64,000 nucleotides of DNA from Butyrivibrio fibrisolvens (GTDB lineage Bacteria; Bacillota; Clostridia; Lachnospirales; Lachnospiraceae): the NCBI RefSeq assembly GCF_023206215.1, contig NZ_CP065800.1:1674001-1738000 (forward strand), given 5' to 3'. Below, one piece after another: positions 10,159-18,838 of this stretch. Both the position numbers and the translations under genes were made by a program. The notes under the pieces were generated by a model. It ran no database searches and was not told where the DNA came from. It worked only from the letters and a program-made list of their open reading frames with translations. How positions within the stretch are numbered: position 1 is the first letter of the stretch; each line of letters starts with the position of its first letter.

Positions 10159-10442
10159 CTTCCCACTTGGACAGTGCAGTATCTCCAAAATCTTTACATT
10201 GAAGGGCAGTATATAAAACAATGCCATGCTGTTAATCGTTTTATAATCCATGGCATGATATCTGGAGCTTTCCATTCTGGGGTCCAAACTCGCTTCGCTC
10301 AGACAGGTGGACCCCGGGCAGACTGGAAATCTCCATCTATCACGCTCATGAATTAAATAAAACGATTAAAAGCATGGCATTGTTTTATATACTGCCCTTC
10401 CCTGTAAAGATTTTGGAGATACTGCACTGTCCAAGTGGGAAG
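10159..10442. mobile_element. Long inverted-repeat element, MITE-like, flanked by dispersed repeats
   Basis: Two arms of ~84 bases (10159-10243 and 10358-10442) are nearly perfect inverted copies. The outer ~40 bases of each arm are the dispersed repeat; the inner ~40 bases contain TATAAAACAATGCCATGC. The ~115-base centre holds a smaller hairpin (GGGGTCC/GGACCCC, near 10279-10315). There is no coding potential. The shape fits a non-autonomous transposable element or a large transcript-end hairpin. It separates the SNF2 operon from bioY. No clear target-site duplication was found. Confidence 0.6.
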
Positions 10443-10547
10443 TTTGAAGTATTTGTAAGAGTTTTGATATAGAATCTATTACCTTCAGGTGAGTGTAAAT
10501 TAGCCGGTGTGCTGGTAAAAGGTAGATGTAAACCGTTGAATCATTGA

Positions 10548-10580
10548 TTGTAAACCTTTGATTCAAAAAATGGTTGACAA
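10548..10580 (+). promoter_or_regulatory. BirA operator upstream of bioY
   Basis: TTGTAAACC and GGTTGACAA are separated by 15 bases, matching the biotin operator TTGTAAACC-N14-16-GGTTTACAA with one mismatch. Further GTAAACC and GGTTTAC half-sites lie just outside, at about 10528 and 10593. BirA with biotinyl-AMP should bind here and repress bioY when biotin is plentiful. Confidence 0.88.
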
Positions 10581-10603
10581 TTAGTGTTTCGAAGGTTTAC
10601 TAT
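10574..10603 (+). promoter_or_regulatory. Promoter of bioY
   Basis: TTGACA at 10574-10579 and TACTAT at 10598-10603 are 18 bases apart. The -35 box lies inside the BirA operator, so repressor binding would block polymerase. Confidence 0.7.
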
Positions 10604-10676
10604 CTTTAAGACCGCATAAAATCTATAAATTATGGCTTAATTAATGCCGGTATTTGACTTGGAGGAATAACATAAT

Positions 10677-11258
10677 ATGAAAAAGTTTACAGTTAAGACA
10701 ATCGTTTTATGTGCTATGTTTGCAGCTTTGTGCTGTGCTACAGCACCTATTTCCATCCCGCTTCCTGGCGGCGTTCCGATTACACTTCAGACGGCAGCAG
10801 TATTTCTTGCAGCTCTTCTTTTAGGACCTTTGTACGGTTTTGTAGCTGTGCTTGTATATGTTCTTTTAGGAGCAGTAGGTCTTCCTGTATTTGCAGGATT
10901 CTCAGGAGGAATCGGATCACTTGTAGGTATGAGCGGCGGATTTATTATGTCATGGCCATTTGCTGCACTTCTTGCTGGATTCATTTATTTTAAATTTGGC
11001 AGAAATAAAAAAGGCGTAGTTAAGTACGCAGAGATGATAGTAGCTATGCTTCTTGGAAGCGTAGTTATCTACGTAGTAGGACTTACACAGTTCATCTTCC
11101 TTACCAAGATGAGCATTCAGGCATCACTTCTTGCCTGCATGGTGCCTTTCATCCCGGGAGATCTTCTTAAGATGGTACTTGTAGCCATCATCGTTCCTGT
11201 TCTTGAAAAGGCGATGAAGTCTATCTTTGCAGATGAGCTAGCATCTGCTAATGCTTAA
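10677..11258 (+). CDS. bioY: Biotin transporter S component BioY
   Basis: A 193-residue, six-helix membrane protein of the BioY family. It shows the typical N-terminal AAL..ATAPISIPLP segment, the PITLQT motif, a GLPVFAGFSGG loop and a C-terminal amphipathic FIPGDLLKM region. BioY is the biotin-binding component of an ECF transporter; no ECF module genes are adjacent, so it would use a shared module or act alone. GGAGG precedes the ATG by about 13 bases. The BirA site upstream independently supports the assignment. The gene is monocistronic: a terminator follows within 80 bases. Confidence 0.95.
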   Translation: MKKFTVKTIVLCAMFAALCCATAPISIPLPGGVPITLQTAAVFLAALLLGPLYGFVAVLVYVLLGAVGLPVFAGFSGGIGSLVGMSGGFIMSWPFAALLAGFIYFKFGRNKKGVVKYAEMIVAMLLGSVVIYVVGLTQFIFLTKMSIQASLLACMVPFIPGDLLKMVLVAIIVPVLEKAMKSIFADELASANA

Positions 11259-11290
11259 TAAGTACAAGCTTAACCAGGCTTTTCACATTT

Positions 11291-11340
11291 AAAGCAGTAG
11301 ATGTCAGAAATCTCATGATACATCTACTGCTTTATTATTT
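11291..11340 (+). terminator. Terminator of bioY
   Basis: A 14-base stem (AAAGCAGTAGATGT, 11291-11304, with its complement at 11320-11333) is followed by TTATTATTTTT. Confidence 0.85.
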
Positions 11341-11404
11341 TTACAAGATGTGTTAAGATAATGTGGTTTAAGTTTTAGGAGGACTTAGATTTCGAAAAGT
11401 TTAG

Positions 11405-11590
11405 AAACTTTAGCGCCATGTACCGTAAGATACGGTTAACGAGGATTCGGGTTTATCGAGATTATTCGGCGGATGCCCGGACGTATGCATGAATGCGTAA
11501 GGCAGTTGTAAAGACCGGAACGATCCGGCAACAAATTAACTGCTGTCATGTGATCTGATAGTTACTGCCTGGAAGATGAGATGAATATAT
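11405..11590 (+). ncRNA. glmS ribozyme
   Basis: The region has the landmarks of the glucosamine-6-phosphate-activated ribozyme: the cleavage segment TTTAGCGCC, with cleavage expected between A11412 and G11413, then AACGAGGATTCGGGTTTATC and ATTCGGCGGATGCCCGG of the catalytic core, and a 3' part pairing GGCAGTT with AATTAACTGC. It is in the expected place, in the glmS leader. Glucosamine-6-phosphate would trigger self-cleavage and mRNA decay. About 110 bases separate the ribozyme from the start codon; they can fold further but no named element was recognised there. Confidence 0.93.
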
Positions 11591-11700
11591 ACATGCAGTA
11601 GCTTTTTATAACAATCGATGTGAAGGATCATCTTCATCTATCCGTTAGATGAAATGAGACTGATCATCTATGTACATTGACATGAAAGGAATTTATATAT

Positions 11701-13521
11701 ATGTGTGGAATTATTGGATTTGCAGGACATAAGCCTGCTCAGAATATCCTTCTTGATGGACTTCAGAGACTTGAGTACAGAGGTTATGACAGTGCAGGAA
11801 TAGCCTTTTTCAAGGACAATGGCAAGCATGTATCCATTAGAAAGACTGCTGGTAAGGTTAATGACCTTCGGGCTATCTGTGATGATGAGAACGTTTCTAC
11901 TACAGGTATCGGTCATACAAGATGGGCTACTCACGGCGGAGTTACCAATGCCAACGCTCATCCTCATAAGTTTGGTGATGTAACACTTCTTCATAACGGA
12001 ATCATTGAGAACTATCACGAACTTATCGAGAAGTATGAACTCAAAGGGCAGCTTAAGTCAGACACAGATACAGAGGTTGCTGCTGCAGTTATCAGTAAGA
12101 ACTATTCAGGAGATCCCAAGGATGCTATCAGAAAGGCTGTTAAGGAACTTAAAGGCTCTTTTGCTTTCTGTATTTTGTTCAAGGGTCATCCCGGAGAAGT
12201 TTATGCGGTTCGTAATGTAAGCCCTCTTGTAGCTTCTCATACAGATGGCGAGGGATCTTTTATCGCATCTGACCTTACAGCATTTATCGAGTTCTCAAAC
12301 AGTTACTTCGTAGTACCTGAGTATCATATCCTTACACTTAAGGATGATGGTATCACACTTGAAGATCTTGAAGGCAATGTTGTAGAGCCTGAGTATCTTA
12401 CAGTTGACTGGGATGTATCAACAGCTCAGAAGGATGGCTATCCTCATTATATGATCAAAGAGATCCATGAGCAGCCAAGAGCACTTGCAGATACTATCAA
12501 TCCTCGTGTTAAGGATCTTCTTCCTGATTTTGAAGATGACAATATTCCGGATTCACTTTTTGAAGGTGTTCACGATATTACTGTTATAGCTTGCGGTACT
12601 GCTATGTATGCAGGTAATGTGGGTCGTACACTTATTCAGAATAAGTTCGGAATCCCTGTTACAGTTGCTATCGCATCTGAATTCAGATACGAAAGACCTA
12701 CAATAGACAAGAATACACTTGTGATCGTAGTATCACAGTCAGGTGAGACTATTGATACACTTGAAGCTCTGCGCCTTGCCAAGAAGTATACAGACAGAAC
12801 ACTTGCAGTTGTTAATGTTAAGGGTTCTACAATTGCACGTGAAAGTGGATATGCTCTTTATACTCACGCAGGTCCTGAGATCGCAGTTGCATCTACCAAG
12901 GCTTACTCAGTTCAGGTAGCTGCTATGTATCTTATAGGATGCAAGCTTGGCCTCGTAACAGGCAAGGCTTCAGAATCTGAGATAAGAGAATTCATCTCAG
13001 GTCTTAAGAATGTTCCTTCTATGATCGAAGAAGTTCTTAAGCTTGAAGACAAGGTTGCAGCACAGGCAAGTCGTATGGTCAATGCTGAGGATGCTTTCTT
13101 TATCGGAAGAGGTCTTGACTATACTCTGTCTATGGAAGGTGCTCTCAAACTTAAGGAGATCAGCTACATTCACGCAGAAGCTTATGCAGCAGGTGAACTT
13201 AAGCACGGAACTATCTCTCTTATAACAGAAGGAACTCCTGTAATAGCTATAGCAACTCAGCAGCCTGTTTACAGCAAGGTTGTTTCTAACATCAGAGAGG
13301 TTAAGGCAAGAGGTGCCTATGTAATCCTTATCAGCAAGGATAAAGCTATCACAGACAGCACTGTATGTGATGTTCATATCAGCATACCTGATGTCAGAGA
13401 TGAGCTTTCTGTATTTGAATCTGTAGTAGTACTTCAGATTCTTGCATATTACACTTCAGTAGGTAAGGGCAATGATCCGGATCAGCCTAGAAACCTTGCT
13501 AAGTCAGTTACAGTAGAATAA
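11701..13521 (+). CDS. glmS: Glutamine-fructose-6-phosphate aminotransferase (isomerizing)
   Basis: A 606-residue enzyme that makes glucosamine-6-phosphate from fructose-6-phosphate and glutamine, the first step towards UDP-GlcNAc for cell wall. The N-terminal glutaminase domain starts with the catalytic Cys2 (MCGIIGFAG) and has TRWATHG and HNGIIENY. Two SIS domains follow (CGTAMYAG, SQSGETIDTLEA, STKAYSVQ; then ELKHGTISL), and the end KSVTVE is canonical. AAAGGA precedes the ATG. The length is normal. The ribozyme upstream gives product feedback. Confidence 0.97.
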   Translation: MCGIIGFAGHKPAQNILLDGLQRLEYRGYDSAGIAFFKDNGKHVSIRKTAGKVNDLRAICDDENVSTTGIGHTRWATHGGVTNANAHPHKFGDVTLLHNGIIENYHELIEKYELKGQLKSDTDTEVAAAVISKNYSGDPKDAIRKAVKELKGSFAFCILFKGHPGEVYAVRNVSPLVASHTDGEGSFIASDLTAFIEFSNSYFVVPEYHILTLKDDGITLEDLEGNVVEPEYLTVDWDVSTAQKDGYPHYMIKEIHEQPRALADTINPRVKDLLPDFEDDNIPDSLFEGVHDITVIACGTAMYAGNVGRTLIQNKFGIPVTVAIASEFRYERPTIDKNTLVIVVSQSGETIDTLEALRLAKKYTDRTLAVVNVKGSTIARESGYALYTHAGPEIAVASTKAYSVQVAAMYLIGCKLGLVTGKASESEIREFISGLKNVPSMIEEVLKLEDKVAAQASRMVNAEDAFFIGRGLDYTLSMEGALKLKEISYIHAEAYAAGELKHGTISLITEGTPVIAIATQQPVYSKVVSNIREVKARGAYVILISKDKAITDSTVCDVHISIPDVRDELSVFESVVVLQILAYYTSVGKGNDPDQPRNLAKSVTVE

Positions 13522-13532
13522 TGAATTTGCCC

Positions 13533-13565
13533 AAAGAAGCCGCTTGTATAGCGGCTTCTTTTTGT
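13533..13565 (+). terminator. Terminator of glmS
   Basis: An 11-base stem (AAAGAAGCCGC with GCGGCTTCTTT) and seven-base loop are followed by a run of T. Confidence 0.9.
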
Positions 13566-13609
13566 TGCACAAGACCTACAAATTCATTTGCCGGTCGTAA
13601 GAACATGGA

Positions 13610-13690
13610 GCACTAAGTGCGGAATGTTCGTGTGCGAAATCGAGTAGGAGTCAGCCTACTCGATATGTGCGCCTAGCGGCGCACGCATAT
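13610..13690. repeat. Cluster of small palindromes in the glmS-EAL intergenic region
   Basis: Consecutive hairpins stand here: GCACTAAGTGC, a near-perfect ten-base stem ATCGAGTAGG/CCTACTCGAT (13637-13663), and GTGCGCCTAGCGGCGCAC (13667-13684). There is no T-run and no reading frame. It resembles REP-like intergenic palindromes. The rest of 13691-13844 is AT-rich with no recognised feature. Confidence 0.5.
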
Positions 13691-13844
13691 TTGACAAGTG
13701 CGAAGTCAGTTACGTACATATAAATCTTAATCAATTAAGTAACAGTATGAAATAATATGTGCGCATATATTGTTTGCACATTTATATGCCGATAGTAATT
13801 GTAAGACTGTGTATTTATGAATACATGCAAAAATAATGTAACTC

Positions 13845-13888
13845 CCCCTGTAAAGGCTTTTGGGATACTGGTTCGTCCAAGAGGGAAG
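13845..13888 (+). repeat. Dispersed ~42-base intergenic repeat, another copy
   Basis: CCCCTGTAAAGGCTTTTGGG followed by ATACTGGTTCGTCCAAGAGGGAAG follows the family pattern base by base with about eight changes from the 10400-10442 copy. It lies 75 bases before the EAL gene. Confidence 0.65.
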
Positions 13889-13963
13889 TAATGTAAATAA
13901 TGCCTGCGCCGGTAAAATTTAACGTAATACAGCCAGTTACTTTACCAAGGAAAGAAGAATACT

Positions 13964-15856
13964 ATGTGGAATTATAGTTATATATTTCCAAGTTTTTTAA
14001 TAATGATCGTATTTGTTTTATATTGGTTTTATATACCCAGGATCAACATTGGTCTTAACAGGGTGTTTATTCAGCTGATTGTATTCGAAATGATAGTTAT
14101 GATTTCAGATATAGTATCGTCTGTGGCAGATGAGAATTACTTTATGTACCCAGACTGGCAGCTGTACGTTATTAACGACTTGTACTTCGTATTCTTTTTT
14201 GCAATGGCATATCTTTTTTATCTATTAACAATGTATTTGTTAAAGCTTCACAGAAACCGTATGGAGCTGCTTCACTGGGTGATGATAATCCCCTTTGTTA
14301 CAGCCATTATTTTAACGATCACAAGTAATTGGACACATTTTGTTTACTATATAACAGATGATGGATATCAAAAGGGCTCTGTATATGACTATGTAGTTTA
14401 TTCGTGCTTGTTATTCTATGAAGTTATTTCTTTTGCAGTTTTAGTGATATATAGGAAGAATATGCCCAATATCACAAGACTTCTTGGAGCTATGGGGTTC
14501 AATTTCACTATTCTTATGGGGACTGTTGTCAGGTGGATGTTCCCAAGATATCTGCTTATGGATACCTTCTGGCTTATAGCAATCATTATCATCTATCTGT
14601 CATTTACTAATCCTGATTTTTACTATGATTCCAAAACAGATGTATTTAATTCGGAAGCATTGACGTATTATGTTGATGAGATCAGATCATTCAGGTACAA
14701 GAGGTATATAGCCGTAGGACTTCATAATTACAAGGAGTTAAGGGAGGTATATGGCGCATCTAGTATGGATAAGGGGCTCAAGCTCATAGGTTCATATTTC
14801 AGAAATAAATACAAGAATCTGATTCCTTTTTACTCAAAAGAAGGAAGATTTGTACTTATCGGTAACAGAGATATAGAAGCAGATAAGATCATAGATCAGA
14901 TCAATCAAAGGTTTAAAGAGTCATGGAATTTTAAAGATACTAAGATGTATTTTGAACTTGATTTCGTTATGACTGATGAAAATATGACTATAGAATCTCC
15001 CGAAAGGCGTCTTGAAGTCGGAATGGTTATACTGGCAGACGATATAGAGCTGGTACCCGGTAATGTTCGCTATGTTGAAGATGCTGACGTAGAGAGAGTA
15101 GAAAGGGAAGTGTATATAAGAAAAACTCTGAAATGGGTCATTGAACATGAAACAGCAGAAGTATATCTACAGCCGATAGTTAGAGCTGATAATCATCAAA
15201 TAATAGGTGCCGAAGCCCTTGCAAGGATAAGGGACAAGGATGGCAACAGGATCATGCCAGGCGAATTTATAAGAGTCGCAGAACAAAATGGTGCCATCAA
15301 TCAGATGGGTGAGCAGATATTTAAAAAGACTTGTGAATATATCAAAGATAACGATCTTGAAAAGATGGGTATATCCTGGATCAATGTTAACCTTTCACCC
15401 ACGCAGTTTATGAACAACTCGCTTGCTTTTAAATATAATTCGATCATAGAAAAAAGCGGAATAGATGTAGGTCTCATACATCTTGAGATCACAGAAGATG
15501 CTATGGTCGATCAGATGGTACTTTTGCGTCAGATTCAGGCCATGAAAGAACGGGGATTTAGATTCGTACTTGATGATTATGGAAAGGGGTATTCAAATCT
15601 TGACAGGCTAAAAGATATACCATTTATAAATATCAAGATAGATATGGCTATAGTCAGGGATTATTGTAACAATCCTGACGGTCTTCTTCCAAGCCTGGTG
15701 CAGACTTTCAAGACTATGGGATTTACTGTAACAGCTGAAGGTATTGAGACTAAGGAGATGGCTGATGAGATGTACAAGATAGGATGTGATTATCTTCAGG
15801 GATATCTGTTTTCACCTCCTGTTCCTATAGAAGAATTTGCAGACATATTAAAATAA
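13964..15856 (+). CDS. Membrane-bound c-di-GMP phosphodiesterase (7TM-like sensor, degenerate GGDEF, EAL)
   Basis: A 630-residue protein. The first ~220 residues form seven or eight membrane helices. A GGDEF-like domain follows from ~225 to 370 but lacks a recognisable GGDEF motif, so it is probably only regulatory. The C-terminal EAL domain (from ~375) keeps the catalytic set: AEALAR, NVNLSPTQF, LEITEDAM, DDYGKGYSNL, a KID motif, EGIET and LQGYLFSPP. It should hydrolyse c-di-GMP at the inner face of the membrane and so influence motility or attachment. It is monocistronic, with AAGGAAAG before the ATG and a terminator after. The signal sensed is unknown. Confidence 0.9.
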   Translation: MWNYSYIFPSFLIMIVFVLYWFYIPRINIGLNRVFIQLIVFEMIVMISDIVSSVADENYFMYPDWQLYVINDLYFVFFFAMAYLFYLLTMYLLKLHRNRMELLHWVMIIPFVTAIILTITSNWTHFVYYITDDGYQKGSVYDYVVYSCLLFYEVISFAVLVIYRKNMPNITRLLGAMGFNFTILMGTVVRWMFPRYLLMDTFWLIAIIIIYLSFTNPDFYYDSKTDVFNSEALTYYVDEIRSFRYKRYIAVGLHNYKELREVYGASSMDKGLKLIGSYFRNKYKNLIPFYSKEGRFVLIGNRDIEADKIIDQINQRFKESWNFKDTKMYFELDFVMTDENMTIESPERRLEVGMVILADDIELVPGNVRYVEDADVERVEREVYIRKTLKWVIEHETAEVYLQPIVRADNHQIIGAEALARIRDKDGNRIMPGEFIRVAEQNGAINQMGEQIFKKTCEYIKDNDLEKMGISWINVNLSPTQFMNNSLAFKYNSIIEKSGIDVGLIHLEITEDAMVDQMVLLRQIQAMKERGFRFVLDDYGKGYSNLDRLKDIPFINIKIDMAIVRDYCNNPDGLLPSLVQTFKTMGFTVTAEGIETKEMADEMYKIGCDYLQGYLFSPPVPIEEFADILK

Positions 15857-15890
15857 ACAGTACTGCTATATGAGAAGTTATTAAGATATG

Positions 15891-15924
15891 ATAAGTCCGG
15901 CTGAAAAGTCGGACTTATTATTTA
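15891..15924. terminator. Bidirectional terminator between the EAL and esterase genes
   Basis: A nine-base stem ATAAGTCCG/CGGACTTAT (15891-15899 and 15910-15918) lies between convergent genes and has AT-rich sequence on both sides. Confidence 0.7.
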
Positions 15925-15993
15925 AATTTATGACGATAAATTAGATGTGGTATGTTTTGCGATATTGGTTGTGACGTGGATGATCTTAGCATA

Positions 15994-16842
15994 TTATTTG
16001 AAGAATACTTGCAGTGCATGGTATAAGTGAAGCTGCCATGCTTTTATGTCATGTATGCCGCCCGGAATTACGTAGAATGAATAATTCTTTTCCGGGATGA
16101 GAAGTTCTGAAGCTTTTACAGCTCTTTCCATGATATCCTTGTGTTCTTCATAGGCGATATCCTTGTCTCCGTTACCACAGAACATATATTTTAGTTCGTA
16201 ACCTTTTGACTTACCATCTGTAAGTGTCTTACAGATTCTGTCTACTTCTGCGTCTCGATCACCAAAAGGCCCGCAGCAGCCTGAGAATGGTCCGTACCAT
16301 GCAAATAGATCGAAGTTATTATAAAAAGCTGCACGGTAGGTTGTCATAGAACCAAGTGAAAGACCTGCAAAAGCGCGGTGGTCTCTTGTCTTGATCAGAT
16401 TATCTTCTGACACATCACCTTCTGTATAGCATGCATATTTTTGTTCTATAAAAGGAATAAGATCATTACGAAGTTCATGTTTGAAGTTCTCACATCTTGA
16501 CTCGTCATGTGTATGCTGATCCTCTTCATCGTGATAGAAAGTAGGTGTTACGATTATGCATGGATCGCAGATCTTATCAGCAATCATATTGTCAAGAATC
16601 GTTACCGTGTCCGGGAAATCCTTGAACCAGTAATTGTGATTGCATCCGCCACCGTGTAAGAGATACAGAACATTATATTTATTGTTTTCATTATAACCAT
16701 ACGGAAGGTATACCAAAGCTTTCTTGTGAAGAGGTCTTGAATCCTCACCATAAGTCTGCGATTCATATTCGGCAACTTCTATACGTCCCCTGTTTGTAGC
16801 CTGTTCCAGCATTTTTGCCGGCATTTCATAGATGTAGTCCAT
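15994..16842 (-). CDS. Carbohydrate esterase, CE1/esterase D-like (feruloyl or acetyl esterase)
   Basis: A 282-residue alpha/beta hydrolase. It has an oxyanion-loop LLHGGG at 61-66, the nucleophile motif GLSLG with Ser162, a likely acid in GNGDKD and a likely catalytic His in GGIHD near the C-terminus. The family includes feruloyl and acetylxylan esterases that trim plant xylan side chains. There is no signal peptide, so it would act on oligosaccharides inside the cell, in line with the signal-less GH43 and GH51 at the other end of the window. AAGGAG precedes the start. Substrate is not resolved by sequence. Confidence 0.85.
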   Translation of the reverse strand: MDYIYEMPAKMLEQATNRGRIEVAEYESQTYGEDSRPLHKKALVYLPYGYNENNKYNVLYLLHGGGCNHNYWFKDFPDTVTILDNMIADKICDPCIIVTPTFYHDEEDQHTHDESRCENFKHELRNDLIPFIEQKYACYTEGDVSEDNLIKTRDHRAFAGLSLGSMTTYRAAFYNNFDLFAWYGPFSGCCGPFGDRDAEVDRICKTLTDGKSKGYELKYMFCGNGDKDIAYEEHKDIMERAVKASELLIPEKNYSFYVIPGGIHDIKAWQLHLYHALQVFFK

Positions 16843-17079
16843 ACCCTTTTTTCTCCTTCTTGTGGTGTCTGTAATTTTTTGTCTATAAGGCCTTATAACA
16901 GCCTATACCCTATAGATGTAATTATAGCGAAGTAATAAAAGCATTCTCTATTCATTTTTTTACATATAATTCTCAAAAAGTGCGCTTTTTGACCTATCTT
17001 TGTTGAAGTACAGGTGGGAAGCTTATAGAATGGTAGTGATGAATTAAAAATCATGCTTAAAGATTGAGAGGTATATAAG

Positions 17080-17769
17080 ATGAAAAAAAGCGTAAGATTG
17101 TGCATAGCAATAGTTATTTTGGCAGTATCATTATTTTTCTTTTTCGGAAAAGTAATCCAGTTTGATTTTGAAACCAGCATAAGAGAAAATATGATATCTG
17201 AAATGATCGCTGAAATCACAGGCGATGAAGACTTAATGGAAGAGGATCTGTCTATGAAGGAAGCAGTTGATGCTGCTATCGAGGCTATAGATGATGGCAT
17301 GGCAGATGATTCTATGGAAGAAATCCTTGATGATAATGATGATTTTGAAGAAGGTCTTGATGATCTTAAGGGGATTATTAAGACTATAAGAGATAGCGGA
17401 TTGTCATATATGGAGCTTGGCAGACTTATGAACTTCATGAACAAATATGACAGTTTTCTTTCATTACCATCTGAAGATCAGGCTACTGTAAACGGAATTA
17501 AAATTTTTTCCTATATTATGGTTGGACTGGCATTATTCTGGGCAGTAGTTGGCGTACTCCTTGCACTTGCTAATAAAGGCGCAGGTTTTGTATTGTATAT
17601 GATTCATTCCTTCCTTAATCTTATCGTAAGTATTCTATTAAAATTTATATTTGAAAGCACTAATAGTGATGTGATAGTAACACAGCCTATAGCACCGATA
17701 TGCAGTTTCGTGATTGCATTGGTTCTTGTTATCTTCTGGTTTAGCACCAAGAAGAAAGTTGTAGAATGA
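17080..17769 (+). CDS. Small membrane protein of unknown function
   Basis: A 229-residue protein that I do not recognise. One helix is at 5-27, followed by a very acidic, probably extracytoplasmic stretch (~30-135, rich in Asp/Glu) and three more hydrophobic helices at about 145-225; it ends in KKKVVE. The start follows GAGAGG. It is 49 bases upstream of the DUF1848 gene and could be co-transcribed, but the products suggest no shared task. Confidence 0.65.
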   Translation: MKKSVRLCIAIVILAVSLFFFFGKVIQFDFETSIRENMISEMIAEITGDEDLMEEDLSMKEAVDAAIEAIDDGMADDSMEEILDDNDDFEEGLDDLKGIIKTIRDSGLSYMELGRLMNFMNKYDSFLSLPSEDQATVNGIKIFSYIMVGLALFWAVVGVLLALANKGAGFVLYMIHSFLNLIVSILLKFIFESTNSDVIVTQPIAPICSFVIALVLVIFWFSTKKKVVE

Positions 17770-17818
17770 TCCCTGGGGACGGAGACAATGGTCTTTTACT
17801 ATAGCTAAGGAGTTTTAC

Positions 17819-18745
17819 ATGATCATCAATACGGGTCAAAGGACTGATATTCCCGCATTCTATCCCAAGTGGCTTGCAAACAGGTTTAAGGAGCAGGTTG
17901 TATGTGTCAGAAATCCTTTTAATAAGGAGCAGGTCAGCAGGTACAGACTTAGTCCTGAAACAGTGGATGTCGTCGGATTCTGTTCCAAGAATCCGGCGCC
18001 GTTTTTTGAGTATATGGATCTTGTCAAAGAATATGGACAGTACTGGTTTGTTACTATCACTCCCTATGGAAGGGATATCGAGCCGCATGTTCCTGATAAA
18101 CACAAGATTTTAGAAGATTTTAAAGTACTCTCTGACATGGTCGGTATTAACAGTATAGGTTGGAGATATGATCCGATCCTTGTTAATGAGAGGTATACAG
18201 TAGAGTACCATCTTAAGGCTTTTGAGCAGATGGCAGCAGCTCTTAGCGGCTATACCCGGACTGTAGTTATCAGCTTTATTGATCTATATGAGAAGGTTAA
18301 GCGTAATTACCCCCAGGCAAGAGCCGTATCAAGAGAAGATAAGTATTATCTTGGCAAAGAGATAATAAAGATAGCCAAGACCTATGGCATGGTTGTAAGA
18401 CCCTGCGGTGAAGGGCAGTTCTTATCAGAATACGGTGCTGATTGCAGCGGCTGCATGACAATTGCAACTTATGAGAAGGCTATAGGACAAAAACTTATAG
18501 TCCCTAATAAGAAGCCTGCAAGAAAAGAGTGCGCCTGCTATCTTTCAGGAGATATTGGAGCTTATGATAGCTGCGGCCATCTTTGCAGATACTGTTATGC
18601 CAATAATGATATAGAAGCTGTAAAAAGAAATATGAAACTGAATGATCCGAATTCTCCTTTCCTGATCGGTAATTACAATGAGACAGACGTGATCCATGAT
18701 GTTGAGATGAAGTCCTATATTGACAACCAGCTTAGCTTCTTTTGA
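17819..18745 (+). CDS. DUF1848 family protein, probable Fe-S protein
   Basis: A 308-residue protein with the DUF1848 opening (INTGQRTDIPAFY, VRNPFN, SKNPAPFF) and the family's C-terminal cysteine cluster (CAC..., then CGHLCRYCYAN), which could hold an iron-sulfur cluster. The family is predicted to be radical-SAM-like, but no activity is established to my knowledge. AAGGAG stands seven bases before the ATG. Length is normal. Confidence 0.85.
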   Translation: MIINTGQRTDIPAFYPKWLANRFKEQVVCVRNPFNKEQVSRYRLSPETVDVVGFCSKNPAPFFEYMDLVKEYGQYWFVTITPYGRDIEPHVPDKHKILEDFKVLSDMVGINSIGWRYDPILVNERYTVEYHLKAFEQMAAALSGYTRTVVISFIDLYEKVKRNYPQARAVSREDKYYLGKEIIKIAKTYGMVVRPCGEGQFLSEYGADCSGCMTIATYEKAIGQKLIVPNKKPARKECACYLSGDIGAYDSCGHLCRYCYANNDIEAVKRNMKLNDPNSPFLIGNYNETDVIHDVEMKSYIDNQLSFF

Positions 18746-18838
18746 GACATTGGTGACATATCTATTAGCTACTAAAAGTTATAGGCCGATATAACAGAAA
18801 AGGAGTTGTGTCGTTCATGTACACGGAGGTAGATGATT

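Noticed and set aside
16893..17444. Long minus-strand reading frame opposite the acidic membrane gene
   Set aside because: It is serine/isoleucine-rich antisense of a well-supported plus-strand gene and has no ribosome site.
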